From Psychrobacter sp. NG254 (GTDB lineage: Bacteria > Pseudomonadota > Gammaproteobacteria > Pseudomonadales > Moraxellaceae): a DNA stretch of 64,000 bases. Made by a program: the position numbers and the translations under genes. Below are positions 9,694 through 17,785 of the stretch, one piece after another (position 1 is the stretch's first letter; each line of letters starts with the position of its first letter). Under the pieces are notes generated by a model that worked only from the letters and a program-made list of their open reading frames with translations, had not been told where the DNA came from and made no database searches. The stretch is taken from positions 186,001-250,000 of the forward strand of contig NZ_JADHDA010000005.1 of NCBI RefSeq assembly GCF_015277735.1, in the 5' to 3' direction.

Positions 9694-10485
9694 ATGGCTC
9701 AAACTGTCAACGAGGTAACTGACTTGATGAGTGATACAGCTGGTCGCCCAAAATCTAAAATCCAATTATCGCCTTTTGTCAAGTACCTCTTTATGGTGTT
9801 GGTATTAGGATTATTGGTGCTGATATTGGTGATGGGTGGTAAAGCATTACGTGATGCACCGCCTGCTGAGATCCATGTTAGTAATAAAGATTTGTCCGTT
9901 GGTCAATACCATGCCTTACAAGACGTGATGGATCAGCAGCAGGTAAGCAGCTTTTTTACCTCTGATTTGCAGGCACTAAGAGATATTACGATGGGTCTGG
10001 CTTGGGTCGACCAAGTGAGCATCTCTCGTGATTGGCAACGCGGTATTGTTGTGACGGCATTGCCCAAACAAGCTGTTGCCAATTTTGGCACAGAGCGTTT
10101 GGTTGATGCAAAAGGCTCAGTATTCGTCCCTGTTGATAGTCAAGATTTGACGCAGCAGCGCTTTGCGACCTTACAAGGTGAGATGAATCAAGCACCCGTT
10201 ATTATGCAGCAAATGCAGCAAGTCAATGACTGGTACGCACCTCTTGGTATGCAGGTTGATGATATTATCCTATCACCTAGAATGACATGGTTGATACGGT
10301 TTGATAATGGGCTGCGTGTGATTGTCGATAATGAGAACACGGCACAAAAACTATTGAACCTCAGTCAGTTGCTTGGTCATCAGTTAAGTACCCGCCGAGA
10401 TGAGATGCAGTCTGTAGACTTGCGCTACAAGAATGGTTTTACGATCGCTTGGAACGTAACAGCACCTGCTGATGAGTCAAAATAA
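9694..10485 (+). CDS. ftsQ: Cell division protein FtsQ
   Basis: Bitopic inner-membrane divisome protein that links FtsL/FtsB to other division proteins. The 263 residues have a cytoplasmic tail, one membrane helix at about 29-49 (rich in L, V, M and I), then a periplasmic POTRA-like region from about 65 (I-H-V-S-N-K-D-L, ...V-S-I-S-R-D-W-Q-R-G-I-V-V) and the beta-domain segment G-S-V-F-V-P. Sequence conservation in FtsQ is low; its place before ftsA supports the call. A terminator-like hairpin follows only 21 bases after the stop. Confidence 0.9.
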   Translation: MAQTVNEVTDLMSDTAGRPKSKIQLSPFVKYLFMVLVLGLLVLILVMGGKALRDAPPAEIHVSNKDLSVGQYHALQDVMDQQQVSSFFTSDLQALRDITMGLAWVDQVSISRDWQRGIVVTALPKQAVANFGTERLVDAKGSVFVPVDSQDLTQQRFATLQGEMNQAPVIMQQMQQVNDWYAPLGMQVDDIILSPRMTWLIRFDNGLRVIVDNENTAQKLLNLSQLLGHQLSTRRDEMQSVDLRYKNGFTIAWNVTAPADESK

Positions 10486-10506
10486 AGAATATATGTAAAA
10501 CATCAT

Positions 10507-10529
10507 AGCGTTTTGATAACGCTTTTTTT
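10507..10529 (+). terminator. Intrinsic-terminator-like hairpin between ftsQ and ftsA
   Basis: AGCGTT (10507-10512), loop TTGAT, AACGCT (10518-10523), running directly into seven Ts. The stem is perfect but only 6 bp with three G/C pairs, so termination may be partial. Confidence 0.6.
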
Positions 10530-10588
10530 AATGAATGAATAGGGGAGTGTTACGATCTCTCCTGTTTCGCGATAATTTGTCTGGTACC

Positions 10589-11881
10589 ATGAAAAATAAT
10601 GAAAATCTGGTTGTTGTCCATTTAAGTGCCACGGCGGTTTACGTCGTCATTGGCAATGTTGTCTCTGCAAGAGACATTCGCATTTTGGGTGTGGGACAAG
10701 CAAAGAACAGCGATTTTTATCAAGGCCGAATAAAGCATCGTGAACGCTTGCAGGGTGCGATTAAACAAGCTATCCAAGAAGCAGAAGACATGGCTAATTG
10801 CCGTGTACACAGTGTTTGGCTGACGCTAGCAACCCCTGAGCTTTCTAGTAAAAACAGCGCTGGGGACGTTAAGGTAGAAGATGACGTCGTTCGTGCCAAA
10901 GACATGGTGCAAGCATTGGCCAACGCCAAATCGCGAGATTTATCATCAGATTATTATTTGATGCATTGCTGTCAGCAAGGTATCTATGTCGATGACCAAG
11001 AGCATATGGTTGATGATGTTATTGAAATGATGGCGCACAACATTACGGTCATGTATCACATGATGATGATGCCCGTGGCCAGTCGTCAAAACATTCAAAA
11101 ACTGCTACAAAGTTGCGATGTTGGTATCGATCATATCGTGTTTGATGCGGTCACCAGTGCTGAATATAGCTTGATGAGTGATGAGCGTCAGCAAGGCGTT
11201 TGCTTGGTAGACATTGGTGCCAGTACCACGAGCATTTGTGTGTATAAAGAAAACAAACTCATCTTTACCCATTGCATTGCCACTGGCAGTCATGAAGTAA
11301 CAATGGATATTTCAGCTGATTTTGGTATATCCATGATTGAAGCTGAAAAGCTCAAAAAGAGTCATGGTACCGCTGATGTCAATAGTGTGGATCCAAGCTC
11401 GTTTTTCTTGTTTAAGCCGCAAGGATCAGGCGATGAGATGAATATTGGCATCTATAACTTAGCCCGTATTGTCGAGGCTCGTTATGTGCAGATATTCACC
11501 GAAGTGGCTCGTCAATTACACGAAGCAGGTTTGATCGGTTATATTGACAAAGGTATCGTGTTGACAGGCGGTGGTAGTACCATTAAAGGTATGGTACCTT
11601 TTGCTAAAAAACTGCTCAAGATGCCAGTGGTAATGACAAACACGCATCCAGCCATTAGTGCTTACAACCATTTCGATAACGATGAGTCATTTAAGCAGCT
11701 CAATAGCCAAGTAAATAGTCGTCATTATCAAACGGCGTTTGGCACACTATTATATAGTCAGAGCGAGCAGTTTCGCCGTAGCGAAAAAAGTGAACCTGAA
11801 GCGATTCAAAAAAATCGAATGACGGGTGTTTTTCAAAGTGCAGGACAGCGTTTTGCTAATGTACTGAAAAAAATACTGTAG
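10589..11881 (+). CDS. ftsA: Cell division protein FtsA (divergent first ATP motif)
   Basis: Actin-fold membrane tether for FtsZ. From ATG 10589 the protein is 430 residues. The second phosphate motif V-D-I-G-A-S-T-T-S-I (about 207) and the adenosine motif G-I-V-L-T-G-G-G-S-T-I-K-G (about 325) are intact, and the C-terminus G-Q-R-F-A-N-V-L-K-K-I-L is a plausible amphipathic membrane-targeting helix. In contrast the N-terminal first phosphate loop, normally D/E-I-G-T-x-K, reads H-L-S-A-T-A-V. The frame is open upstream to ATG 10535; an AGGGGAG lies at 10541-10547, so a GTG or TTG start between 10547 and 10577 is possible, but homologues begin near 10589. Confidence 0.92.
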   Translation: MKNNENLVVVHLSATAVYVVIGNVVSARDIRILGVGQAKNSDFYQGRIKHRERLQGAIKQAIQEAEDMANCRVHSVWLTLATPELSSKNSAGDVKVEDDVVRAKDMVQALANAKSRDLSSDYYLMHCCQQGIYVDDQEHMVDDVIEMMAHNITVMYHMMMMPVASRQNIQKLLQSCDVGIDHIVFDAVTSAEYSLMSDERQQGVCLVDIGASTTSICVYKENKLIFTHCIATGSHEVTMDISADFGISMIEAEKLKKSHGTADVNSVDPSSFFLFKPQGSGDEMNIGIYNLARIVEARYVQIFTEVARQLHEAGLIGYIDKGIVLTGGGSTIKGMVPFAKKLLKMPVVMTNTHPAISAYNHFDNDESFKQLNSQVNSRHYQTAFGTLLYSQSEQFRRSEKSEPEAIQKNRMTGVFQSAGQRFANVLKKIL

Positions 11882-11950
11882 CGTTGTTTGCTGAAAAAAT
11901 CAAAACATGCCATTTGCCCATATAATTTTCGAATTATTCAAGGATATAAA

Positions 11951-12022
11951 ATGAGCGATGTTAAAAACAATATTTTAAGTAATAATAGCAACACCCTAAG
12001 CGATAGACATATTACTGTCTAG
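11951..12022 (+). CDS. Possible 23-aa leader ORF upstream of ftsZ
   Basis: ATG at 11951 with AAGGAT six to eleven bases upstream encodes M-S-D-V-K-N-N-I-L-S and stops at TAG 12020-12022, about 125 bases before the ftsZ start. It has a proper ribosome site, but it is short, Asn/Ser-rich and unlike any peptide I know. It could be a translated leader or chance. Confidence 0.3.
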   Translation: MSDVKNNILSNNSNTLSDRHITV

Positions 12023-12148
12023 CTAGACTATTTACACCATACTCTGTCTTATTTAAATACATTTATATATAGTATGTCGATAGCGCGCCATATGAGTGCG
12101 TTACTTCGTATCGACCTACACGCTATCTGCAACTGGAGAATCTTTTTT

Positions 12149-13348
12149 ATGTCAAAATACACCATGCCAGATGATAATCAGCTTCAAAATAACGGCCAAG
12201 CGAGCTTCACTGTATTCGGTGTTGGCGGCGGCGGCGGTAATGCAGTTGAACATATGGTACAACAAGGTATTAGAGGTGTAACGTTCGTCTGTGCCAATAC
12301 AGATAAGCAAGCGCTTGATCGCCTAACAGCCCCTCATAAACTGCAACTTGGCGCAAAGACGAACCGTGGCCTTGGTGCAGGTGCAAATCCAGAAGTGGGC
12401 CGTGAAGCAGCAGAAAGCGAAGAAGAAGCCATCCGTGCATTGCTTGAGCATGCAGATATGGTATTCATTACCGCGGGCATGGGCGGCGGTACAGGCACGG
12501 GCGCTGCACCTGTCGTAGCACGTATCGCTAAAGAGATGGAAGTGCTGACCGTGGCTGTTGTGACCACACCATTTAAGTTCGAAGGCGGCAAACGCATCAA
12601 AGCGGCTAAAGCAGGTATTGAGCAGCTGACTAACTTTGTTGATTCAATCATCACTATTCCAAATGATAAATTAATGAGCGTATACGGCAATATCTCTATG
12701 CAAGATGCCTTTAAAAAAGCAGATGACGTATTGTTACATGCTGTGCAAGGTATTGCTGAAACCATCGCTAGCGAAGGTATGATCAATATCGATTTCAACG
12801 ATATCCGTACTGCTATGACTGCGAAAGGTCATGCGATGATGGGTATTGGTCGCGCCAGCGGTGATGATCGTGCGCGTCAAGCCACTGAGAAAGCCATCAG
12901 ATCACCACTACTCGATGACCTGCGTCTAGAGAATGCCAAAGGTCTATTGGTCAACGTGATCTCTTCTGAGTCACTATCATTAGACGAGATGAGCAAAATC
13001 AGCGCCATCGTTGAAGAAATCACTGACATCGATGACGCTCATATTTTCTATGGTTCTGTCATCGATGAAAAAATGGGTGAAGACTTGCACGTGACCGTTA
13101 TTGCAACGGGTCTAACGTTAGACGAAAATGCAGGACAAGAGCCAGAAGTGGTAGAGCAGCCAGTACCTTCTGTTAATAGCACACAGCCTGTTGATCCTAA
13201 TGTACATACCAGTGCATTAAATAGCCAAAAGCAGTCACAAGCGAAAATGCAGCAAGACAATGTGGTACGTCCAAGTGCTTCTCAAGAGAAGCCACAGACC
13301 AAAACAAACAGTATTCAAGATTACCTGAAGCGCCAACAAAACAAATAA
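12149..13348 (+). CDS. ftsZ: Cell division GTPase FtsZ
   Basis: Tubulin-like GTPase forming the Z-ring. The start at ATG 12149 follows ACTGGAGAA and gives 399 residues; the frame is open to 12074 but those 25 extra residues are not FtsZ-like. The N-terminal G-V-G-G-G-G-G-N-A-V loop, the tubulin signature G-M-G-G-G-T-G-T-G-A-A-P (about 111-122), T7-loop N-I-D-F-N-D-I and the C-terminal FtsA/ZipA-binding peptide I-Q-D-Y-L-K-R-Q are all present, joined by a Gln/Pro/Ser linker from about residue 322. A strong terminator follows at 13383. Confidence 0.98.
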   Translation: MSKYTMPDDNQLQNNGQASFTVFGVGGGGGNAVEHMVQQGIRGVTFVCANTDKQALDRLTAPHKLQLGAKTNRGLGAGANPEVGREAAESEEEAIRALLEHADMVFITAGMGGGTGTGAAPVVARIAKEMEVLTVAVVTTPFKFEGGKRIKAAKAGIEQLTNFVDSIITIPNDKLMSVYGNISMQDAFKKADDVLLHAVQGIAETIASEGMINIDFNDIRTAMTAKGHAMMGIGRASGDDRARQATEKAIRSPLLDDLRLENAKGLLVNVISSESLSLDEMSKISAIVEEITDIDDAHIFYGSVIDEKMGEDLHVTVIATGLTLDENAGQEPEVVEQPVPSVNSTQPVDPNVHTSALNSQKQSQAKMQQDNVVRPSASQEKPQTKTNSIQDYLKRQQNK

Positions 13349-13382
13349 TTTTCGATATGATTTGAGCTTAGGTACTTCTTAG

Positions 13383-13412
13383 AAAAAGCCAGCGTCCATC
13401 GCTGGCTTTTTT
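13383..13412 (+). terminator. Rho-independent terminator after ftsZ
   Basis: AAAAAGCCAGCG (13383-13394), loop TCCAT, CGCTGGCTTTTTT (13400 on). A perfect GC-rich stem flanked by A and T runs, so it could work on both strands; it ends the ftsZ transcript and separates lpxC. Confidence 0.9.
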
Positions 13413-13465
13413 GTGTTTGACAGTAAAGTATTCTGTCGATGTAAAAGCACTCAGGTAAAAGAAGT

Positions 13466-13612
13466 ATGAATAAAAGTGTTACAAATGATGGGTCAACTCG
13501 GTCTGATAGTAGCAGTCGCACACGCCATATAAGCGCAAAAGTAACCGATGAGTCAGGTACGATAAGTGTTATCAATCAAGGAGATAAGGAAATTAGCCAT
13601 TTTTATCTATAG
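13466..13612 (+). CDS. Possible small protein, 48 aa, between ftsZ and lpxC
   Basis: ATG 13466 to TAG 13610-13612 encodes a hydrophilic Ser/Thr-rich peptide ending I-S-H-F-Y-L. Upstream AAAAGAAG is a weak ribosome site. It lies after the ftsZ terminator and 62 bases before lpxC, on the same strand. I recognise no family; it may be a real small gene cotranscribed with lpxC or a chance ORF. Confidence 0.35.
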   Translation: MNKSVTNDGSTRSDSSSRTRHISAKVTDESGTISVINQGDKEISHFYL

Positions 13613-13674
13613 CGAATAAGGGCTAGGTAATGGTACACTGTGTCAATTGTAACAAAATATGTGAGAAGACAGCC

Positions 13675-14592
13675 ATGAACCAAAGAACCATAAAAACAGC
13701 AATAGCCGTTACGGGTACTGGTCTCCATAGTGGTCAGCCTGTGGATTTAGAGTTTCACCCGCAGCCGATTGACACAGGTATTGTTTTTGAGCGCTCTGAT
13801 ATTGTAGGTAGTAAGCCAATCCCAGCGAGTGCTTTTTTAGTGCAAGATACGATGATGTCATCAAATTTAGTATTTGGTGGTACGAGAGTCGGCACGGTTG
13901 AGCATTTACTCAGTGCCATTGCGGGACTGGGTGTGGATAACCTTTTGGTTCGAGTCTCTGCATCAGAGATACCTATTATGGATGGTAGTGCAGCTCCTTT
14001 TGTGGCGCTGTTACTTGATGCAGGATTTTGTGAGCAAGAAGCCGCCAAAAAATTCATCAAAATCATACGTCCAGTACGAGTAAAAATAGAAGATAAGTGG
14101 GCAGAACTGCGTCCTTACGATGGATATGAATTAAACTTTGAGATCGATTTTGATCATCCCGCTATCGACAAAAACTTTCAACATGCACAGCTGCAGTTTT
14201 CTACGCAAAACTTCATTGAGCAATTGAGTACTGCGCGTACTTTTGGGTTTTTACGTGACATAGAGGCATTACGTCAAAACAATCTAGCGTTGGGTGGCAG
14301 TATGGACAATGCTATTGTGATTGATGACGTTAATATTTTAAATGTAGAAGGGTTACGTTTTAACGATGAGTTCGTCCGCCATAAGATTTTGGATGCTTTA
14401 GGGGATTTATATTTGATAGGTTATCCGATTTTGGGTCGTTTTAATGCCTATAAGTCTGGTCATGCATTAAACAATTTGCTGGTGCGCGAGATATTATCTG
14501 ATGATGATAACTTTGAAATTGTAACTTTTGATGACAATGTAACGTGTCCTATCGAATATTTGCCATTGAATGGCATGGTCGTTGAAGGATAA
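13675..14592 (+). CDS. lpxC: UDP-3-O-acyl-N-acetylglucosamine deacetylase
   Basis: Zinc deacetylase performing the committed step of lipid A synthesis. From ATG 13675 (GAGAAGAC upstream) it is 305 residues, the family's usual size; the frame is open 15 codons further but that part is not conserved. Zinc ligands are visible: His in G-T-V-E-H-L-L-S (about residue 80) and H/D in H-K-I-L-D-A-L-G-D (about 236-244), and the catalytic-region His in S-G-H-A-L-N-N (about 263). Position after ftsZ is standard. In E. coli LpxC is degraded by FtsH, which is also encoded in this window. Confidence 0.97.
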   Translation: MNQRTIKTAIAVTGTGLHSGQPVDLEFHPQPIDTGIVFERSDIVGSKPIPASAFLVQDTMMSSNLVFGGTRVGTVEHLLSAIAGLGVDNLLVRVSASEIPIMDGSAAPFVALLLDAGFCEQEAAKKFIKIIRPVRVKIEDKWAELRPYDGYELNFEIDFDHPAIDKNFQHAQLQFSTQNFIEQLSTARTFGFLRDIEALRQNNLALGGSMDNAIVIDDVNILNVEGLRFNDEFVRHKILDALGDLYLIGYPILGRFNAYKSGHALNNLLVREILSDDDNFEIVTFDDNVTCPIEYLPLNGMVVEG

Positions 14593-14890
14593 ATACAGGA
14601 ACACACACGAAGTATCGAAACATTTACGCAATATTACATAGAATGGTCATAATTACATTTATATAATATTTAGTTTTTTGAATATAGGTTCGATATTGAA
14701 TGGTTGGTTTTTCTGTAGGATAGAGTTTACAAAAGCTGAGAGTGTTTTTTATATCATTCAATGGGCGTATTCTGATTATGAATATAACCATTGAATGATT
14801 TTTTTTGTTTGTAGCATTACAAAAATACAGCGTCGACACCGTTATTTTACTTCTATGCTTACACAACTTTACATTTATGGGATGAGATTT
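14593..14890. other. AT-rich convergent spacer between lpxC and dciA
   Basis: I see no supported gene, RNA or clear terminator here. CATTCAATGGGCG and its partner ATTGAATG around 14755-14797 give a loose inverted repeat that might help end both convergent transcripts. Confidence 0.4.
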
Positions 14891-15397
14891 TTAGTCATTT
14901 ATCAGTCGCAAAAGCGCATTTTTGAGGTTTTTATCAGTGGTGACATGCTCTGCGGCCTGTGATATAGTCCTTTTTGTGTTTTGGCTAAGCGTCTGATTTT
15001 CATTGGCTTTATAAGACTTTGATGAAGTTGCTGATGATGACTGAGATAGCTTACGATCAGCAGATGTTTTGGCTACAATGACGCGGATTTGTTTGAGTTG
15101 TTTAAATGTAATCGACTGCTCTGTTAATACCTGTAGATAAGCACTCTGTAAATAGCGAATGTGATTTGCAGCGGTCATCGAGCCGACACTGAGTACTAGT
15201 TGCTCAGAGGTTAGGCCGACAACCCAGCAGGTATCTAGGATTTCCTCAGGTAGACAGTCTATTAATAGCTCTTTTATCTCATTGGTTACTTCTATATATA
15301 GCCGCATATTGGTTGCAAGCGTTTGTGGTAGCGCGCTACCAGCAAAAGCTTGATGGTCTATAAGCTGGGCAAGCCGATTAGGCTGTTTTTTTGACAT
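14891..15397 (-). CDS. dciA: DciA-type DnaB helicase loader (DUF721)
   Basis: A 168-residue protein opening M-S-K-K-Q-P-N-R-L-A-Q-L-I-D, with a conserved core of about 30-115 that reads as a KH-like fold (W-V-V-G-L-T-S-E-Q-L-V-L-S-V, then A-N-H-I-R-Y-L-Q as in the DUF721 signature) and a basic Ser/Lys/Thr tail likely to be disordered. DciA proteins load the replicative helicase in bacteria lacking DnaC. The gene lies opposite lpxC, the arrangement I recall for Acinetobacter. Assignment rests on family pattern, not alignment. Confidence 0.8.
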   Translation of the reverse strand: MSKKQPNRLAQLIDHQAFAGSALPQTLATNMRLYIEVTNEIKELLIDCLPEEILDTCWVVGLTSEQLVLSVGSMTAANHIRYLQSAYLQVLTEQSITFKQLKQIRVIVAKTSADRKLSQSSSATSSKSYKANENQTLSQNTKRTISQAAEHVTTDKNLKNALLRLIND

Positions 15398-15646
15398 CGT
15401 AATGACTCATCTAATAGGTGACAAACTCGATACTCACAGCAGATATGCTCAACGCAATATATAGCAATTGATTCATGAAGTAGTTGACTGGACTGGCCAT
15501 AAAACTGGCATTGGTCACTACTTAAAAAAAGCGAACTGTTCTAATAGGGATTTTATCACGTCTATTTGCTGATTATATCCTCTAAATTAATTGATGCTTC
15601 GTCACGGATGACGAGCAGACTTGTATTAACAATAGGTAGTAAATTT

Positions 15647-16375
15647 ATGAAACAAGCTTTATTAATTTTGTCAGTCTTGGGAATGGGTATCGCACAGACG
15701 AGTGGTGCTGCTGAAACAACCTTTCAACCAAATAATACCTTGAGTCATACCATCACAAATATCTCTACTTCTGCGAACTACGGTTCTAGTCGTAATATCT
15801 ATAGCACCAGCAGTGGCGCTCATGTCTATAGTAACGATGAAATTAGTCAAGCGATTGACAACCTAAGCGCTCATGCTCAGCAAAAAGAATACAAGCTCGC
15901 TTCATTGACCAGCCGTTTGTCATACGAGCAGCGTCAACAGCAAGCCAGCCGTGTCCCTGATCGCAACTCAGCTCCTGCGATTGCAGCAGCAAATGCGTCA
16001 CGCGTGGCCTTATCCAGAAGCTCTGGATACTGTGCTCGTTATGTGCGTAAAGCGCTACAATCAGCAGGTTACGAATTTACGCCTAATGCTTCAGCTTATC
16101 AGTACGCCTCTCGTGGCACGCTGGCTCAAGCAGGCTTTACTAAGATCAGCAACGACATGTCGCCACAAGTCGGTGATGTCGTGGTCTACAATCGCACTTC
16201 AAGTCGTCCACATGGTCACATTCAGATCTTTGATGGCAATGACTGGGTATCTGATTTCCGTCAAAACAGCATCAGCCCATATAGTGGCAATTATAGCTAT
16301 ACGACATGGCGCGATTCGCAGTATGTTGACGATGCATCAGACCGTGGTATTTACCTTGCGATGGCTGACAAATAA
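15647..16375 (+). CDS. Secreted CHAP-domain protein (peptidoglycan amidase-like)
   Basis: A 242-residue protein with a signal peptide (M-K-Q-A-L-L-I-L-S-V-L-G-M-G, cleavage likely after S-G-A-A). The C-terminal half is a CHAP-like domain: Cys in S-S-G-Y-C-A-R-Y-V-R-K-A-L (about residue 127), then P-Q-V-G-D-V-V-V-Y-N and H-G-H-I-Q-I-F-D-G (His about 193), the usual Cys/His pair. The linker (about 25-115) is Ser/Asn/Gln-rich. It would act on cell-wall peptides in the periplasm. ATG 15647 gives the signal peptide directly; the frame extends upstream but without a sensible N-terminus. A strong terminator follows. Confidence 0.8.
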   Translation: MKQALLILSVLGMGIAQTSGAAETTFQPNNTLSHTITNISTSANYGSSRNIYSTSSGAHVYSNDEISQAIDNLSAHAQQKEYKLASLTSRLSYEQRQQQASRVPDRNSAPAIAAANASRVALSRSSGYCARYVRKALQSAGYEFTPNASAYQYASRGTLAQAGFTKISNDMSPQVGDVVVYNRTSSRPHGHIQIFDGNDWVSDFRQNSISPYSGNYSYTTWRDSQYVDDASDRGIYLAMADK

Positions 16376-16416
16376 ATATCAGTTAGATATTGCCTGAGCG
16401 ATAATAAGTGTTCTCC

Positions 16417-16454
16417 AAAACCAGTAATGTTATTTATAACATTACTGGTTTTTT
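16417..16454 (+). terminator. Rho-independent terminator after the CHAP gene
   Basis: AAAACCAGTAATGTTAT (16417-16433), loop TT, ATAACATTACTGGTTTT (from 16436) and a T run. Seventeen-bp perfect stem with A/T flanks, usable from both sides. Confidence 0.85.
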
Positions 16455-16470
16455 CGATTAGAATATCGCA

Positions 16471-16533
16471 GGCTAAAGGCTAAAGGCTAAAGGCTAAAGG
16501 CTAAAGGCTAAAGGCTAAAGGCTAAAGGCTAAA
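16471..16533. repeat. Nine perfect copies of GGCTAAA
   Basis: A 63-base array of the 7-mer GGCTAAA without a single mismatch, overlapping the 3' end of the minus-strand gene that follows. On the minus strand it reads TTTAGCC repeated; the last sense codons and the TAG stop come from it. Confidence 0.97.
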
Positions 16534-17250
16534 TGTAGACCAGTGCTGGCGATTATGAAAATCAGCTGGTGACGCATGACTTGAGGCAAAATACAAAGCA
16601 GTCTCACCAAATCGTAAGATGACACAAGGATGTATCTGCTCGATTGGCAGGTTTTGGATGGCGTATTGCTGATTAGAAAGTTGATTCAAAGGTACAGTAA
16701 AAACTCTCTCATAATCACAATGCTCGTCCATGACTGTCGACGCGTTATGTGGAACCTCTTTGAATGACATTATTGACGGCTCTGTGTGATTAACCCAATA
16801 AATAGATACAGGTGTGCATCCATCGTCTTTGTATAAGGGGATTGGTGGTAATGTGGCAGGATTACGATAGCTCTCAAATTTGTAAAGCGCGTAACGACCA
16901 TCAGGGCTGGCGTTGATTTCTACATAAGCGGCTGTTTGCTGAATCTCTGTCGCGTGTCTGTCAATCAGCGAATCACCAGCAATGAAACATTCTAGGCAAG
17001 TCTCTTCCCACAAGTAATCAGAAAATCCCTCTCGCTTTGACTGCCATACTGGCCAATGTAGCTTATGTACCAATATTTGGTTGGGCACAGTGATTTGATA
17101 GGTCAGTTGCAAGCACAATGCAGGCTGCTGGATAACCTGAGCACTGACGTTAATACCAATATGTTTTAAGTCGTCTACGCTGACGCCCAGTTGCTTTGCA
17201 TCGTTTGCGATGTTGTCTGTGGATAGACAGAGCTCAAAGGTTTGCTTCAT
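16522..17250 (-). CDS. DOMON-like domain protein
   Basis: A 242-residue soluble protein with L-W-E-E-T-C-L-E-C-F-I (about 82-92), Y-V-E-I-N-A-S-P-D-G-R-Y-A-L-Y-K-F-E-S-Y-R (about 112-132) and a C-terminal D-F-H-N-R-Q-H-W, the pattern of the DOMON-like family (carbohydrate-binding-like beta sandwich) found in many proteobacteria. No signal peptide. Biochemical role unknown. The last codons T-F-S-L and the stop are supplied by the GGCTAAA array, so the C-terminus has been shaped by that repeat; copy-number change beyond two units would not alter the protein. Confidence 0.75.
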   Translation of the reverse strand: MKQTFELCLSTDNIANDAKQLGVSVDDLKHIGINVSAQVIQQPALCLQLTYQITVPNQILVHKLHWPVWQSKREGFSDYLWEETCLECFIAGDSLIDRHATEIQQTAAYVEINASPDGRYALYKFESYRNPATLPPIPLYKDDGCTPVSIYWVNHTEPSIMSFKEVPHNASTVMDEHCDYERVFTVPLNQLSNQQYAIQNLPIEQIHPCVILRFGETALYFASSHASPADFHNRQHWSTFSL

Positions 17251-17360
17251 GGTTTAGCCAGCTCCACAATTATGATAAAGAAGTCGTAATAGATAAAAGG
17301 CAATCCGTTACACGTCTCGCTAAATTACTATTTTAGACAAATAACATACTCTAAATAGCA

Positions 17361-17394
17361 TAAAAGCCGCGAGCAAGATGCATCGCGGCTTTTA
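17361..17394. terminator. Bidirectional terminator downstream of yhbY
   Basis: TAAAAGCCGCGA (17361-17372) pairs perfectly with TCGCGGCTTTTA (17383-17394). On the minus strand it lies 80 bases after the yhbY stop and so probably ends that transcript. Confidence 0.8.
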
Positions 17395-17473
17395 TGTTCT
17401 ACCGTCGTCATCACTTGGTTATTGTATCAATGGATACGGCATCTCATTGCTCAAACCAAGCTTGTCCTCACAT

Positions 17474-17785
17474 TTACTGTGCGTGACGAGATAGGTTAGA
17501 AAGCTTAGGGTTAGCATTTGGGTTTTTACGCAATAACAATGCCATGCGGCCGATTGAATGAACCAAAGATGCCTTGGCCGCTTTAGCAAGCTGCTCCCCA
17601 ATAACATCACGTTCTTCTTTTGTGCCAGCAGGCAGTTTTACTTTAATAAGCTCATGATCTGATAGAGCGCGATCAATCTCTTCGCTAATGGTCGGGGTGA
17701 TACCTTTGTTGCCAATCATAACGATAGGCTTTAGCTCGTGACCGATGCCTCTTAGGCGTTTGATGGTAGCGTTATCGAGTTGCAT
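17474..17785 (-). CDS. yhbY: YhbY-family CRM-domain RNA-binding protein
   Basis: A 103-residue single CRM-domain protein associated with 50S ribosome assembly. It begins M-Q-L-D-N-A-T-I-K-R-L-R-G-I-G-H-E-L-K-P and carries the G-N-K-G-I-T-P (GxxG) RNA-binding loop at about 26-32. The start is the ATG at 17783-17785 behind AGGAATT; the frame runs 14 codons further upstream without a ribosome site. Divergent from rlmE, the pairing seen in E. coli (yhbY / rlmE-ftsH). Confidence 0.93.
   Translation of the reverse strand: MQLDNATIKRLRGIGHELKPIVMIGNKGITPTISEEIDRALSDHELIKVKLPAGTKEERDVIGEQLAKAAKASLVHSIGRMALLLRKNPNANPKLSNLSRHAQ

Noticed and set aside
12334..12798. 154-codon open frame on the minus strand inside ftsZ
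   Set aside because: Antisense to the highly conserved FtsZ GTPase coding region; Ser/Thr/Pro-rich translation with no family pattern. A codon-bias shadow.
14624..14866. 80-codon minus-strand frame in the lpxC-dciA gap
   Set aside because: AT-rich, Ile/Tyr/Asn-laden translation with no ribosome site or family pattern.
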